Assembly (NCBI GenBank): GCA_016715105.1
Contig: JADKBO010000006.1
Location: 310,001 to 374,000 of the forward strand
DNA from: Saprospiraceae bacterium
Lineage (GTDB): Bacteria > Bacteroidota > Bacteroidia > Chitinophagales > Saprospiraceae
DNA: 64,000 bases
Direction of reading: 5' to 3'
Under the pieces are notes generated by a model, which was not told the origin of the DNA, ran no database searches, and saw only the letters and a list, made by a program, of their open reading frames with translations. The position numbers and the translations under genes were made by a program. Positions 9,135 through 19,287 of the stretch are shown piece after piece (position 1 is the first letter of the stretch; every line of letters starts with the position of its first letter).

Positions 9135-10367
9135 TTATTCCAGGTAATTGATGTCTTTCAAAAAAGTCTCTTCCAAATAATAAAGCGCAATCATACCAAT
9201 GGCATAAGTAAAGATACCTACGAATAATGCACTAGAAAGGGAATCCATATTTGACTTGAGTAACACAAACAAGGCTGTAAGTGGAATAACCGTTGCTCTT
9301 ACAAAATTTGGAACTGTGGTTGCCACTGTCGCTCGGATGTTGGAACCAAAAAGCTCGGCTGCTACAGTAATGAACAAAGTCCAGTATCCGCTGCAAAAGC
9401 CCAGACATGCGCAAATAACATACAACATGGCGGCTGTTTTGATGGGCACCAGCAAATAGAACAAAACAAAAACGAATGACAAGGCCATGAATAAAAAAAT
9501 GACCTTCCTCCGGTTTTTGAAATATTGGCTCAACATACCACTTACAATATTGCCCAACACTTGAGCTCCAAAGGCAAATAAGACTGCCTTACCTGAATTG
9601 ATGGGTTCTGCTATTTCCATGGCTTTGCCCAGTTCAGGAGAAAAGGTAATCAAAATACCCACCACAAACCAAATGGGCATGCCAATTAAAATACTCGTGA
9701 TGTATTTGATCAACCTTTCTTTATTATTAAACAACATCATGATATTGCCCCTTTGATGATGATGTTGTTCTTTGAGCTTCAAAAAAATATCTGATTCAAA
9801 AACACTGAACCGCATTACCAAGAGCAACAAGCCCAATCCTCCGCCTATAAAATAGGACGTCCTCCAATCAAAATATTGCGCAACGACATAGGCTAAGAGT
9901 GCACCTATTACTCCTAGTGTTGCAACCAAAGTTGTGCCATAACCACGGATATTTTTAGGAAGTATTTCAGTAACAAGGGTAATGCCCGCGCCTAATTCTC
10001 CCGCCAAACCAAAACCAGCAATGAAACGAAGAATGGCATATGCCATAACCGAATGGACCATTCCATTGCCAATATTTGCTAATGAATAAATGATGATGGA
10101 CCCAAATAAAACCGACAACCGGCCTCTTTTATCTCCCAGTATTCCCCACACAATGCCTCCTACCAACATGCCTGCCATTTGTAGATTGAGCAACAATAGG
10201 CCGTCTTCCAGAATTTCTTCAGGAGAAAGATTTAGTGATTGCAAACTGGGCACCCTGACGATGGAAAATAAAAACAAATCGTACATATCCACCAAATAAC
10301 CCAAAGCGGCTACCATGACTGGAATGGACATTAAATGGGCGGATACTGATTTCTTGCTTTCATTCAT
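9135..10367 (-). CDS. MFS transporter, metabolite:H+ symporter type
   Basis: 410 aa with about 12 membrane segments. The first half has GYLVDMYDLFLFS in TM1, the loop motif GILGDKRGRLSVLFGS and RFIAGFGLAGELGAGITLVTE, as in the sugar/aromatic-acid symporter branch of the major facilitator superfamily. It is last in the minus-strand set that begins with agaS, separated from the broken isomerase gene by 249 bases. It would import the sugar or sugar acid used by the locus. Whether it shares the agaS transcript is uncertain because of the gap. Confidence 0.82.
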   Translation of the reverse strand: MNESKKSVSAHLMSIPVMVAALGYLVDMYDLFLFSIVRVPSLQSLNLSPEEILEDGLLLLNLQMAGMLVGGIVWGILGDKRGRLSVLFGSIIIYSLANIGNGMVHSVMAYAILRFIAGFGLAGELGAGITLVTEILPKNIRGYGTTLVATLGVIGALLAYVVAQYFDWRTSYFIGGGLGLLLLVMRFSVFESDIFLKLKEQHHHQRGNIMMLFNNKERLIKYITSILIGMPIWFVVGILITFSPELGKAMEIAEPINSGKAVLFAFGAQVLGNIVSGMLSQYFKNRRKVIFLFMALSFVFVLFYLLVPIKTAAMLYVICACLGFCSGYWTLFITVAAELFGSNIRATVATTVPNFVRATVIPLTALFVLLKSNMDSLSSALFVGIFTYAIGMIALYYLEETFLKDINYLE

Positions 10368-10616
10368 ATTGACAAATGTGGTTTAATTATTTTTTGAAAG
10401 GATGGCTCTAATGAGGTTCCCCATTAATTATGTTTTGAATTTATTTTGATTTGAATTTATTTCACTTGAGTAAAAATAAGGTAAGTTCTCTGTTAAAGAA
10501 ATTTAGTTTTAGAAATTAACGTCTTTAAAAAATCGTTCTTAAAATCAATTGATATTCTATTGATGAAAAATTAAAATAAATCTTTTGTGCAAAAATTTTA
10601 TGAATGAACATCATCA

Positions 10617-11619
10617 TCACGAGGTCCAAATTTTCAGCATTTTTTTAAATGCCTCCAGTCCATTTTTAATAGACATAATATCGGGTCCTTTTGCAGCATC
10701 TCCGATGTCATAACCATAATAAAAAGTGATGGGCACTTGTATTTTTTTCTTTTTTAAAATTTCAAATAATAGTGGATAATTCACCATTCCATCACCCATT
10801 TGTTCCATTTTGACTTCCCAGCCTTTATCATGTTTTTGGTATGAAAAATCCTTGACATGCAGGGACGACATGAAAGGTGCCAACAATTCCAAACCCACCA
10901 CCCATGAACGATAACTTTCTACGGTAGCATGACCAATGTCAAATTGTGAACAAAGCCAAGGAGAATTTATTTTTCGCAGGACTAAATACAAATCCCATAA
11001 AGTGGCGCCAAAGTAGGTTTTATCAAAAAAAGTGGCTTGGTCTTGAGAATGGTTTTGATATTCTCCAATGATTTTATAGCGTTTATTGAGGGCCGCCAAT
11101 TTCTTCATTTTTTGTTCGAATACTTTCAAATTCTGGTCTACACTGAGAGTTCTGATCGTAGTAATAATATTGCATCCTATAATGTTTGATGCCCAAACTT
11201 GAAGCGGTTTTTAAAACCCTTTCTGTGAGTGGGTCATCTGCATCTTGAATGTCTGTGGAAATAAAATGAATATCCAAACCCTCCTTTTTCATTGCGGCCA
11301 TAGCAAGTGGTAAGTCCCGCTCGACGTTTTCAGGTAAAATATGGCCACCTTTCCTTACGGGCAAATCTGCTCCATCAAACCCGGTTTCTTTCAATAAATT
11401 TGCCAATGATGTAAAGTCCAACCATTGCACATGTTTGGTAAATAAACTGATTTTGACAGCATCTTTATCAATCCGATTATTTGCAATACCTTGTTTTAAT
11501 TCAGCAAGTAAATCTTCTGGAATTAAACCGCTATCATCCGGCGAAAAGGGAGCGATCATCGGTAAGGTCAAGGCCATGGAATGAGCCAAAAATTTTCTGC
11601 GTGACGATTTCATTTTCAA
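10617..11619 (-). pseudogene. Sugar phosphate isomerase/epimerase (xylose-isomerase-like TIM barrel), frameshifted
   Basis: The N-terminal half (11619 down to about 11150) begins MKMKSSRRKFLAHSMALTLP, a Tat-like twin-arginine signal, and reads FDGADLPVRKGGHILPENV. The C-terminal half continues in another frame from about SVDQNLKVFEQKM, then IGEYQNHS, SQFDIGHATVE and SLHVKDFSYQ, the barrel strands that carry the metal ligands. The switch lies around 11140-11160 and needs one base. The halves together give about 330 aa, the normal length. A single recent indel or a sequence error fits better than old decay. Family members act on sugars or sugar acids, here probably in the periplasm. Confidence 0.75.
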
Positions 11620-11628
11620 TTTTTTTAT

Positions 11629-11643
11629 GTAACTATTAGTTAC
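11629..11643. promoter_or_regulatory. Perfect palindrome GTAACTATTAGTTAC
   Basis: A 15-base odd palindrome with 7-base arms, 10 bases upstream of the isomerase start. Its halves match the inverted pairs at 1601-1658 and 18407-18460. It lies between two genes of the same orientation, which fits an operator or internal promoter. Confidence 0.5.
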
Positions 11644-11693
11644 TTTTCAATTTATCAATACATTCCAATAAATACCTCTTGGAATAAGCACAA

Positions 11694-14600
11694 TTACTCA
11701 ATGGTCCTTGTTACCTTTCCTTTGGAATCATAAAATATAATTTTTGCCATACTTGGCAATTTTTGTAAACTTCGAGTGTGTTGCGATAAATAAGAATGTC
11801 CCCAATATAATTCTCTGCGTTCTATTTTACCTGAATTAAAATAAATATCTGCTCGACATTCAGTCGGCAAACATTTAATCCACTCACCTTTCACTTGAGC
11901 TGGGAAAAAAACCCTGAGCGAATCTTTGTTTTGTGTTGCTAAAATCAAGGCTTTTTGATCATTCAAAATTAAACAAGACAATGCCTTGGCATCATGTGGT
12001 ACATAAAATCCACTCTCCTGAATGCCCATTGGTCTAAAGTCATTCTTTCCAAAATTCTTTAAAACCAAACCGTTGAATGCATCGGCATGGCCTTGTAATA
12101 TTTCCATGCCATAATCATTTCCGACCAAAATGATGTCCATAAGACCATCACCATCCACATCAAATGGTAATGTGCCAAAGACTGGTGCAATTTGTGTTTG
12201 CATTGGTAACGCTTTTATAGCAAACTTTCCATTTCCCAGATTTTCTATGAAGCTGGTGTACATCCAATTTGCTTGCATGATGATGGCTCCTTGCAAATCT
12301 TGTTTGGTAAATATTTTATCCGTGGTGGTAGTTCCAAATTCCGCATAGGAATTATAACGTTTATGCAAACCTGGCCATTGACCGATGATGTCATCTCTTG
12401 TATTGAAAAGATAATCTCGTTTTTGACCTCCAGCATCATACATAAACATGGAAATAAAACAATCATATTTCCCATTTTTATCAAAGTCATTGGCATAGAT
12501 AGTGATTGGTTGATCTTGATTTCCTTGGAAAAAAGTATTGGTTCCTAAGTTGCCCGCTACATAATCCACATCACCATCTTGATCAAAATCTGCCGCACTC
12601 AGGCTATTCCACCAACCAATTTTATCATGAATTCCAGTGGCTTCAGTTACATTTTCAAAACCGCTACCTGTATTCTTTAAAAAAGTCAAAGGTTTCCACT
12701 CACAGGCAATTAGCAAATCTGGAAGATGATCATTGTTGAAGTCGGTCCACAACGCATCACTAACCATACCAATGGAATCCATAGATGCATAAACTTGAGC
12801 GATCACGTCTGTAAATATGATTTTATCTTTTTCATTGGTATCATTTCTGAGGATGTAACTTTTATCCGCTTTAGGATATTGACCTGGTAAAACCCGACTC
12901 CCAATAAATAAGTCTAAATCTCCATCTTGATCGTAATCGGCAGCTTTGATGGTGGAAGTGTTTGATTTTGGAATGGTTAATGATTCTTTCGATAATTCAA
13001 ATTTCCCACCGCCTTTATTCACCCACATTTCATCCAATTCGGTTTGGGAATTATACCCGCCAACCGTTGTATAAATATCATTATCCCCATCTCCATCTGC
13101 GTCAAAAATGAGGACTGAGGCATGCTTATTTGATTTTTTACTTGCATCGTTTGGCATCCATTTTTGCTCAAACTTCCCATTCTTTTGTTGATAATAAATG
13201 ACATCTGGTTGTGTGCTATTGCAAATATAAACATCATCCAAACCATCTCCATTCAAATCTCCAACTGATAGTGCCGGGCTATATTGCGATAGTTTATGAG
13301 GCAATGTTCTTTGAATATTGAAATCACTAAAATCAATAGCATCATGTTTATAATTTAACCCTATTGCTTCACTATTTATGGGTTCAAATAATGCTGTGAC
13401 ATTAGTTACCCCAAGTATTTCTGACCTTTTATTTTCATCCTCATATTTAATTAAATTCGTCTGATCTATTTTTAAGTCATATACAACTGTTTTCTGACCA
13501 CTGGGCCACAAAATTATCGCCGAGTCAATTTTTGTACAATTACCCAATCCAAAATGCTGTGTAGTTTCTGATTGTGATAGATAACCTCTTGAACTCAATA
13601 ATTGAGCAGTTTGCATTTTAAACTTGTCGTAGTAAATAGTGACATTTGATCCCCAAGCTGACTTATTTTGATCATTGCCTATCAAAGCAATTCTGATGAA
13701 ATGATGACTCGATTTATTTCCGCTTCCAATGGTGTTATTCCGGTATAAAAAAGCTCTGTCGTTGATGTTATTGACTACCAAATCCAAATCTCCATCATTA
13801 TCCAAGTCTCCATATGCACTTCCATTTGAAAAAGAATTTTGATGCAAACCCCATGCTTTCGATACATCATCAAATTGCAATTGCCCTTTATTTTTATAAG
13901 CAAAATTTGGAATTTTTACTTGCGGTATTGATTTGATCATAGCTTCTTCAGATTTGGAAAGGGCTACAATGGAAGATCTGTAAGAACCCCAATCATGATC
14001 GTTTATATCGCGCAAAAATCCTGTACTTATGAATAAATCTTTGTAACCGTCGTTGTCAAAATCTGCTAATAAAGGTGCCCAACTCCAATCTGTCTGATAA
14101 ACCCCCGCCATGATGCCCAAATCACTAAATATCATTTGATGGCTGGAAGGATCCATTCCTTGATTTATTTGCAAAGTATTGCGTATGTATTGGTAGCCAT
14201 AATTAAATTTTTCTGTGTTGATGTAGTAGGTGTAATTATTGGCATTGAGCATGGTCTTTTTCCTTCTGTTATCATATGGCAACATTTCTGTCGTAATGAA
14301 ATCCATCCATCCGTCATTATTTACATCTGCCATGTCAGCACCCATTGCCGAATAGGATTGATGTTTGAAGATTTCCTTCACCCTATTTTCAAATAAGACT
14401 GTCGAATCTTTTTTTTGATTGACATACCAGATATCATTACTTAGGAAATCATTTCCGACATAAATATCTGGTTTGGTGTCTCCATTGATGTCTGCAATTA
14501 AACAGCTGTTACTGTATCCTTCCCAAACTATTCCTTTTTCTTGGGACACATCCACAAATCGTCCGTGTTGCAATTTTTCATCCCAAATATTTTCCAAAAG

Positions 14601-15254
14601 ATGATCCGTATTGGCTTGTACCAGCTTCCGCGAATGAAGAATAAATTGATTTTCCAAATTGCGGATGCTGCTATTTACTGCAATGTATAGATCCAAATCA
14701 CCATCCTGATCATAATCAAAAAATTGGATATTATTGGAATGCGAAGCATGATCAAGGCCATATGATTGAGCCTGTTCAGAAAATGTAGGAATGCCTTTTT
14801 CATCATTCCCTTCATTGATATACAAAAGATTTTTCCTTCTGATTGCATCCGGATACATCGCATTACAGACGTAGATATCCATTTTTCCGTCGTTGTTGAT
14901 ATCGACAAAATTTGCGCTCATGCTCCATTGCCCTTTATCCTTATTGACTTTTGAAAGTGTCGTAATGTCTTGAAATTGCAGATTGCCTTTATTCAAATAC
15001 AACTTATTGTCCACCTGATTTCCTGTAAAAAAAAGGTCTTGCAATCCATCATTATTTACATCACCGATCGCAACTCCTCCACCATTATAAACATAAATAT
15101 TGTTGAATATATTGATGGAATCAAACTCATTGATCGTGTTTTCAAATTTGATTCCAGATTCATCGGCAGATATCAGATCAAATAACTTTTTTTCCTCTTT
15201 ACAAGAAATAAAAAACAAAATGATACAAGTGATATTTCGCAGATAAATAATCAT
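11694..15254 (-). CDS. Large FG-GAP/VCBS and ASPIC/UnbV lipoprotein (CRTAC1-like)
   Basis: 1186 aa, starting MIIYLRNITCIILFFISC, an SPII signal. It consists mainly of repeated Ca-binding FG-GAP/VCBS blades with the pattern DxNxDGxxD (DVNNDGLQD, DINNDGKMD, DYDQDGDLD, DLNGDGLDD, DVDGDGLMD). An ASPIC/UnbV domain lies at about residues 510-600 (SSRGYLSQSETTQHFGLG). Two propellers probably flank it. Such proteins are surface-exposed and common in polysaccharide or sugar loci of Bacteroidota, where they are thought to bind ligands. The gene starts 10 bases after the stop of the DUF5107 gene, so the two are co-transcribed. No enzyme function can be claimed. Confidence 0.85.
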   Translation of the reverse strand: MIIYLRNITCIILFFISCKEEKKLFDLISADESGIKFENTINEFDSINIFNNIYVYNGGGVAIGDVNNDGLQDLFFTGNQVDNKLYLNKGNLQFQDITTLSKVNKDKGQWSMSANFVDINNDGKMDIYVCNAMYPDAIRRKNLLYINEGNDEKGIPTFSEQAQSYGLDHASHSNNIQFFDYDQDGDLDLYIAVNSSIRNLENQFILHSRKLVQANTDHLLENIWDEKLQHGRFVDVSQEKGIVWEGYSNSCLIADINGDTKPDIYVGNDFLSNDIWYVNQKKDSTVLFENRVKEIFKHQSYSAMGADMADVNNDGWMDFITTEMLPYDNRRKKTMLNANNYTYYINTEKFNYGYQYIRNTLQINQGMDPSSHQMIFSDLGIMAGVYQTDWSWAPLLADFDNDGYKDLFISTGFLRDINDHDWGSYRSSIVALSKSEEAMIKSIPQVKIPNFAYKNKGQLQFDDVSKAWGLHQNSFSNGSAYGDLDNDGDLDLVVNNINDRAFLYRNNTIGSGNKSSHHFIRIALIGNDQNKSAWGSNVTIYYDKFKMQTAQLLSSRGYLSQSETTQHFGLGNCTKIDSAIILWPSGQKTVVYDLKIDQTNLIKYEDENKRSEILGVTNVTALFEPINSEAIGLNYKHDAIDFSDFNIQRTLPHKLSQYSPALSVGDLNGDGLDDVYICNSTQPDVIYYQQKNGKFEQKWMPNDASKKSNKHASVLIFDADGDGDNDIYTTVGGYNSQTELDEMWVNKGGGKFELSKESLTIPKSNTSTIKAADYDQDGDLDLFIGSRVLPGQYPKADKSYILRNDTNEKDKIIFTDVIAQVYASMDSIGMVSDALWTDFNNDHLPDLLIACEWKPLTFLKNTGSGFENVTEATGIHDKIGWWNSLSAADFDQDGDVDYVAGNLGTNTFFQGNQDQPITIYANDFDKNGKYDCFISMFMYDAGGQKRDYLFNTRDDIIGQWPGLHKRYNSYAEFGTTTTDKIFTKQDLQGAIIMQANWMYTSFIENLGNGKFAIKALPMQTQIAPVFGTLPFDVDGDGLMDIILVGNDYGMEILQGHADAFNGLVLKNFGKNDFRPMGIQESGFYVPHDAKALSCLILNDQKALILATQNKDSLRVFFPAQVKGEWIKCLPTECRADIYFNSGKIERRELYWGHSYLSQHTRSLQKLPSMAKIIFYDSKGKVTRTIE

Positions 15255-15263
15255 TCCATCAAT

Positions 15264-18200
15264 TTATCCAGTTATTTTGAATATGGTATTCAATAGTGAG
15301 ATGTATCGTTGCGATTTCAATCGAGATTCCAATTGTTGCACGGACAATAGATCCTTGTTGTATTTGGCAATGACCCATTGACCAATATCGTCATTTGAGA
15401 AATTGGGATTTGTCATAATTTCATTTAATTTAGCCTTTAATCCAGAATCATCATTTAATTTTTGAAATGCCATAAGTGAAATTAATTCATTGACTGGATT
15501 TACGAGCGTCCATTTTTGTTCTAATTCCACGATATGTCCAATGGATTGATCGGCATTATTTTTCTGACCAATTTTTTCTAAACAAAACGCTGTAAGATAA
15601 TACTGTATGCGTTCGTCTGGAACGTAGGGCCGCCCAGATCCCAAATTTTCTGGCCACGCTTTTGATTGTTCTATTTCGGAAATTGCTTTTTCATATTGTG
15701 CTTTTTCTATGGCTTCTACTGCCTTGTACATATGTGCGACTTCGTAAATTTGTTTTCCTTGGATGGATCCTTCAAAAGGCAGAACTTTGGTATTGGACAG
15801 TACATTCAAACATGCATCGTATTGCCCATTATCGAGCAATAAGCCAGCATGTTGAATGCGAAGCATAAAGTTTTCATCAAATTTCTGTGTGGCTTCAGTC
15901 GATAATTTCAATGCGGCTTCAATATTATCCTGCGATGCAAAAAGATGGATCAACTTATCCCAATTCCTCCATTCTTGCGGACTAATAGTTACTGCCTTTT
16001 GCAAATCTTTTTCTACGAGTTCAATTTTTTCTCCTTGTTGTAAATTTGCTCTACTAATATAAAATGGTGCAAAACGTGGTGTTTCTCCACAAAGTAGAAA
16101 CAAATCTTTTGCATCTTTTTTTCTACCAAGGTGCCAATAAACCAAGCCCAAATAATACTTGAATGTCCAATGATCATTGTGCTCTATTGCCCAATTCAAA
16201 ACCTCGACGTCCTCGGATCTAAAAGGAAAAATAAAATAAGGTGTTTCATTTTTAATTTGATCTAATGCACTTGTGGATTCGTTTAAATACGCTTTCCAAA
16301 TTGCAACAAGATCATGTTGAGGACTCATATCCAAGACCTTTATGGCATCCTCTTTTAGACCCAATTTCAAATATTCTGAGGCCAATTCCAAATAGGTTTG
16401 GTATGGAAATTCGTTTTGAATATTTTTTGTAAAGGCGGTTTTATTAATGTTTGCTGGATTGACCAAATATTGCTCAAACCTGCTGAAATCGTCCAAGGCA
16501 TCAATGTTTTGGATTTTTTTCCATAATTGCTTTGCACTGGAAAGTTTGTTTGATTTTCTCGCATTCACACTCAGAATTTTTAAAGCGCTCAACTGGTGTT
16601 GATTGAATTCCAAGGACTTATTGGCATAAAAAACTGCCTCTTTCCAATCGTATTGAGTGGCTTTTATTTCTGCCATTTGCACATAGGCTACGGACCTGTA
16701 TTCCATAGATCTTGCTGCCAATCCAAAAGATTCAAGCGCGTTTATCTCATCTTTGTTTGCTTTATAAATCAATCCTGCGAAATAATTAGCTGCAGGATGA
16801 TAGGTATTTAATTCCAATGCCTTCTGAGCATAAATCATCGCAGAATCCAAAAACTGTTGTCTATAAAATATTTCTGACAAGCCTACCAAAGCATCGGGGT
16901 AAGTAGCGTCCTTTGCCAAGCACAGATGAAAAAGAGATTTGGCCTCTTCGTATTTTCGGTCAGTTTTCATTTCCTCACCCTCCGAAAAGTAATAGGATGC
17001 GTTTTTAACGACCGGTATACTCCGTACAAAATTCCTTTTGACCTTATTGGTTGGCATAACTTCATAGTGCAAATCCATGTTTTGAATCATCACTTCATAA
17101 CTTGTATCACCCGCTTCCAATGAGCAATTTGTCTGGAAGACCGACATAGGAGTAGCTTGGAATGCCTTTGTAAAAATGGTCTTGCCTTGCGATTTTACTA
17201 AAAGGGTAGCATTGCCAAAAACAAATGAGTTGAATCCTATATCAATTCCCGTTGGCGTTCTTTCTACATTTAAAGCACCTTTCCGTGAAACTTTTTTATA
17301 ACCTCCGATCCCTTTTACCGGAAACCAAAATTCCTCCCATTGATCAATCACACGGCCATTAAAACTCATTTCCTTGATTGGATTTTTGAATGCATTGTAG
17401 GAATTCTGGGTAAAACTTCGTCCTGCTTGAAACTCCATGTATTGACCGTCGGTGTCTGTCAATAAATCTTCCCAGATAGCTCCATCTCTGGCTGTAGACC
17501 ACAACCATAATTTTCTGCCCGGCATGTCTTCATATCTAGCCCAATGCCCAAACCCAATTTGAGATTCTTTAAAATAGCCGCCTATAAAGGGTTCATATTC
17601 CCCAACCATGTGGTATGAATTATGGCTTCCAAAAGTGTCATTGGCATACTTGGACATGTCTACCCCCATTTCATTGATCGGCCAGGGATGTACCTTTCCT
17701 TCGTGCTCCAATTTTTGATCACCCGGATAAATAAATTCCAAGTCTTTGGTGACGACTGCGGCCCCTGTCATAAAATTGTAGTGAGATTGTGGTAGATCCG
17801 TTGGGTTCTGCCAGACCACATTGGTTTCAAAGTATGCTTTGTCTTTGGGTAGTCTTATTTCTACTGTCCATTTTGTTCTGGAAGGCAAATCAATATTGCC
17901 CACAAAACAAGAAACACTACCATCTGTATTACTTTTTATGAGGTAATCGACAGGTGTAGCAGTAGCTGGGCTGTGGCCGATGATGCCAAAATTGAACTCA
18001 ATACCTCCAGAAGTCCAAGGTCCACGCATCGCAATGTTTCTAAATTTCATCACTTCATTGCGATAGATAAATTCTTTGCCGGTCGATTTTTCTATGGCTC
18101 CCCAAACTTTGCCCCCCACTTCTGGCAAAACATAAACTTCAATGAAATCATTTTCCATTTTGATGATCTTCCATTTTTGCATTTGGCTATCAAAGCTGAA

Positions 18201-18386
18201 TCCATGAAAGTCATGATAAGGATAAATGACTCGATCGTGTGTGGTCAATACTGGGATAGGGTTTGGGTCACTAAAAGGATATGTCTTGAGTTGGCGAACT
18301 TCTTCTTTGATTTTTGCTGGTTTTTGGCCGAACGCCAATGGGAGCGCTAACAAATTGGTCAATAGTAATAGGATGATTTTTGGCAT
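15264..18386 (-). CDS. DUF5107 and TPR repeat exported protein
   Basis: 1040 aa with signal peptide MPKIILLLLTNLLALPLAFG. Residues about 30-400 match the DUF5107 domain seen in Bacteroidota sugar loci (YVLPEVGGKVWGAIEKSTGKEF and MRGPWTSGGIEFNFG), which resembles an aldose-epimerase-like beta-sandwich. From about 450 onward there are TPR units (ALVGLSEIFYRQQFLDSAM, AANYFAGLIYKANKDEINA). Related DUF5107-TPR proteins have no firmly established activity; sugar-ring binding or a glycoside-processing role is inferred. It carries an inverted pair of GTAACTATTC sites 21-75 bases upstream, and the aldolase gene precedes it. Confidence 0.8.
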   Translation of the reverse strand: MPKIILLLLTNLLALPLAFGQKPAKIKEEVRQLKTYPFSDPNPIPVLTTHDRVIYPYHDFHGFSFDSQMQKWKIIKMENDFIEVYVLPEVGGKVWGAIEKSTGKEFIYRNEVMKFRNIAMRGPWTSGGIEFNFGIIGHSPATATPVDYLIKSNTDGSVSCFVGNIDLPSRTKWTVEIRLPKDKAYFETNVVWQNPTDLPQSHYNFMTGAAVVTKDLEFIYPGDQKLEHEGKVHPWPINEMGVDMSKYANDTFGSHNSYHMVGEYEPFIGGYFKESQIGFGHWARYEDMPGRKLWLWSTARDGAIWEDLLTDTDGQYMEFQAGRSFTQNSYNAFKNPIKEMSFNGRVIDQWEEFWFPVKGIGGYKKVSRKGALNVERTPTGIDIGFNSFVFGNATLLVKSQGKTIFTKAFQATPMSVFQTNCSLEAGDTSYEVMIQNMDLHYEVMPTNKVKRNFVRSIPVVKNASYYFSEGEEMKTDRKYEEAKSLFHLCLAKDATYPDALVGLSEIFYRQQFLDSAMIYAQKALELNTYHPAANYFAGLIYKANKDEINALESFGLAARSMEYRSVAYVQMAEIKATQYDWKEAVFYANKSLEFNQHQLSALKILSVNARKSNKLSSAKQLWKKIQNIDALDDFSRFEQYLVNPANINKTAFTKNIQNEFPYQTYLELASEYLKLGLKEDAIKVLDMSPQHDLVAIWKAYLNESTSALDQIKNETPYFIFPFRSEDVEVLNWAIEHNDHWTFKYYLGLVYWHLGRKKDAKDLFLLCGETPRFAPFYISRANLQQGEKIELVEKDLQKAVTISPQEWRNWDKLIHLFASQDNIEAALKLSTEATQKFDENFMLRIQHAGLLLDNGQYDACLNVLSNTKVLPFEGSIQGKQIYEVAHMYKAVEAIEKAQYEKAISEIEQSKAWPENLGSGRPYVPDERIQYYLTAFCLEKIGQKNNADQSIGHIVELEQKWTLVNPVNELISLMAFQKLNDDSGLKAKLNEIMTNPNFSNDDIGQWVIAKYNKDLLSVQQLESRLKSQRYISLLNTIFKITG

Positions 18387-18406
18387 ATTAAATTGATTGA
18401 TTATTA

Positions 18407-18460
18407 GTAACTATTCAACTATATCCAATTTTGATCAAAAGCGAATAGCTGAATAGTTAC
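18407..18460. promoter_or_regulatory. Paired inverted sites GTAACTATTC ... GAATAGTTAC
   Basis: GTAACTATTC at 18407-18416 and GAATAGTTAC at 18451-18460 form a perfect 10-base inverted pair, 45 bases apart, filling the gap between the aldolase and DUF5107 genes. The similarity extends beyond the core (GYTGAATAGTTAC followed by an AT-rich stretch on both sides). The layout matches the pair at 1601-1658. Confidence 0.5.
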
Positions 18461-18465
18461 GATTA

Positions 18466-19287
18466 TTAAGCGCTCGATATAATGGTCAACTTTTGGGCTA
18501 TCAAGTCAGATACCGCTTTGGTAGCCTTTGGAAAAACCAAACGGAGGTCTATTTCATCTGTTTTATTTAAGGTAACTTTTAGGGACTGCATAAATGCATT
18601 TTTGGAATCTGTCGCCACATTGATTTTTGATATGCCGTTGTTGATGGCCTTTTTCAGTTGCTCAGCGGGAACACCAGAAGCGCCATGCAATACCAAAGCT
18701 GCAGGAGTGATGGCATGAATACTGGCGATCAGATCTAGTTGCAAATGTGGTGGATCTTTGTAAAAGCCATGGGCTGTGCCCACCGCAATGGCCAGTGCGT
18801 TGATGCCGGTTGCTTCTGCAAAGTTTTTAGCTTCTTCAGGTTGTGTATAAATATTCCCTCCCTGATGCTGACCTAACTTTGCAATATAACCCAATTCGGC
18901 TTCTACATTTGCTTGGTACGATTCTGCCAATCGCACGACTTGGCGGGTAATTTTGATATTTTCTTCTAAAGGTTTTTCGCTGGCATCGATCATGACAGAA
19001 TCAAAACCCACATCCAAACACTGTTGTACAAGTTCTATGGAACTTCCGTGGTCCAAATGAAGCCATCCACAAATTTCATGTTGCTTTAAGGCGGCTCTGA
19101 CCATGTCAACAGTCATCTCCAAACCCAGATATTGAATAGTTCCTTCGGATACTTGCAAAATGATGTCTTGGGAGGTATCTCCAACTGCATTCAATATACC
19201 AGTGAGCGTCTCAAAATTGTAAAAATTGGCGGCAAGTATTGCATGACCACTCTGGTTGAATTGTGCAAGTTTATCCTTCAGTAACAT
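18466..19287 (-). CDS. Class II fructose/tagatose-bisphosphate aldolase
   Basis: 273 aa from ATG at 19287 (MLLKDKLAQFNQSGH); an upstream ATG at 19317 would extend the overlap with the kinase gene. Zinc-site and active-site motifs are WLHLDHGSS, DSVMIDASE, VEAELGYIA, AVGTAHGFYK, LHGASG and INVATD. It is of GatY/KbaY length and cleaves tagatose-1,6-bisP (or fructose-1,6-bisP) to DHAP and glyceraldehyde-3-P. It overlaps the kinase gene by 17 bases, indicating translational coupling. With agaS and pfkB upstream, the tagatose branch is the likely substrate. Confidence 0.88.
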   Translation of the reverse strand: MLLKDKLAQFNQSGHAILAANFYNFETLTGILNAVGDTSQDIILQVSEGTIQYLGLEMTVDMVRAALKQHEICGWLHLDHGSSIELVQQCLDVGFDSVMIDASEKPLEENIKITRQVVRLAESYQANVEAELGYIAKLGQHQGGNIYTQPEEAKNFAEATGINALAIAVGTAHGFYKDPPHLQLDLIASIHAITPAALVLHGASGVPAEQLKKAINNGISKINVATDSKNAFMQSLKVTLNKTDEIDLRLVFPKATKAVSDLIAQKLTIISSA

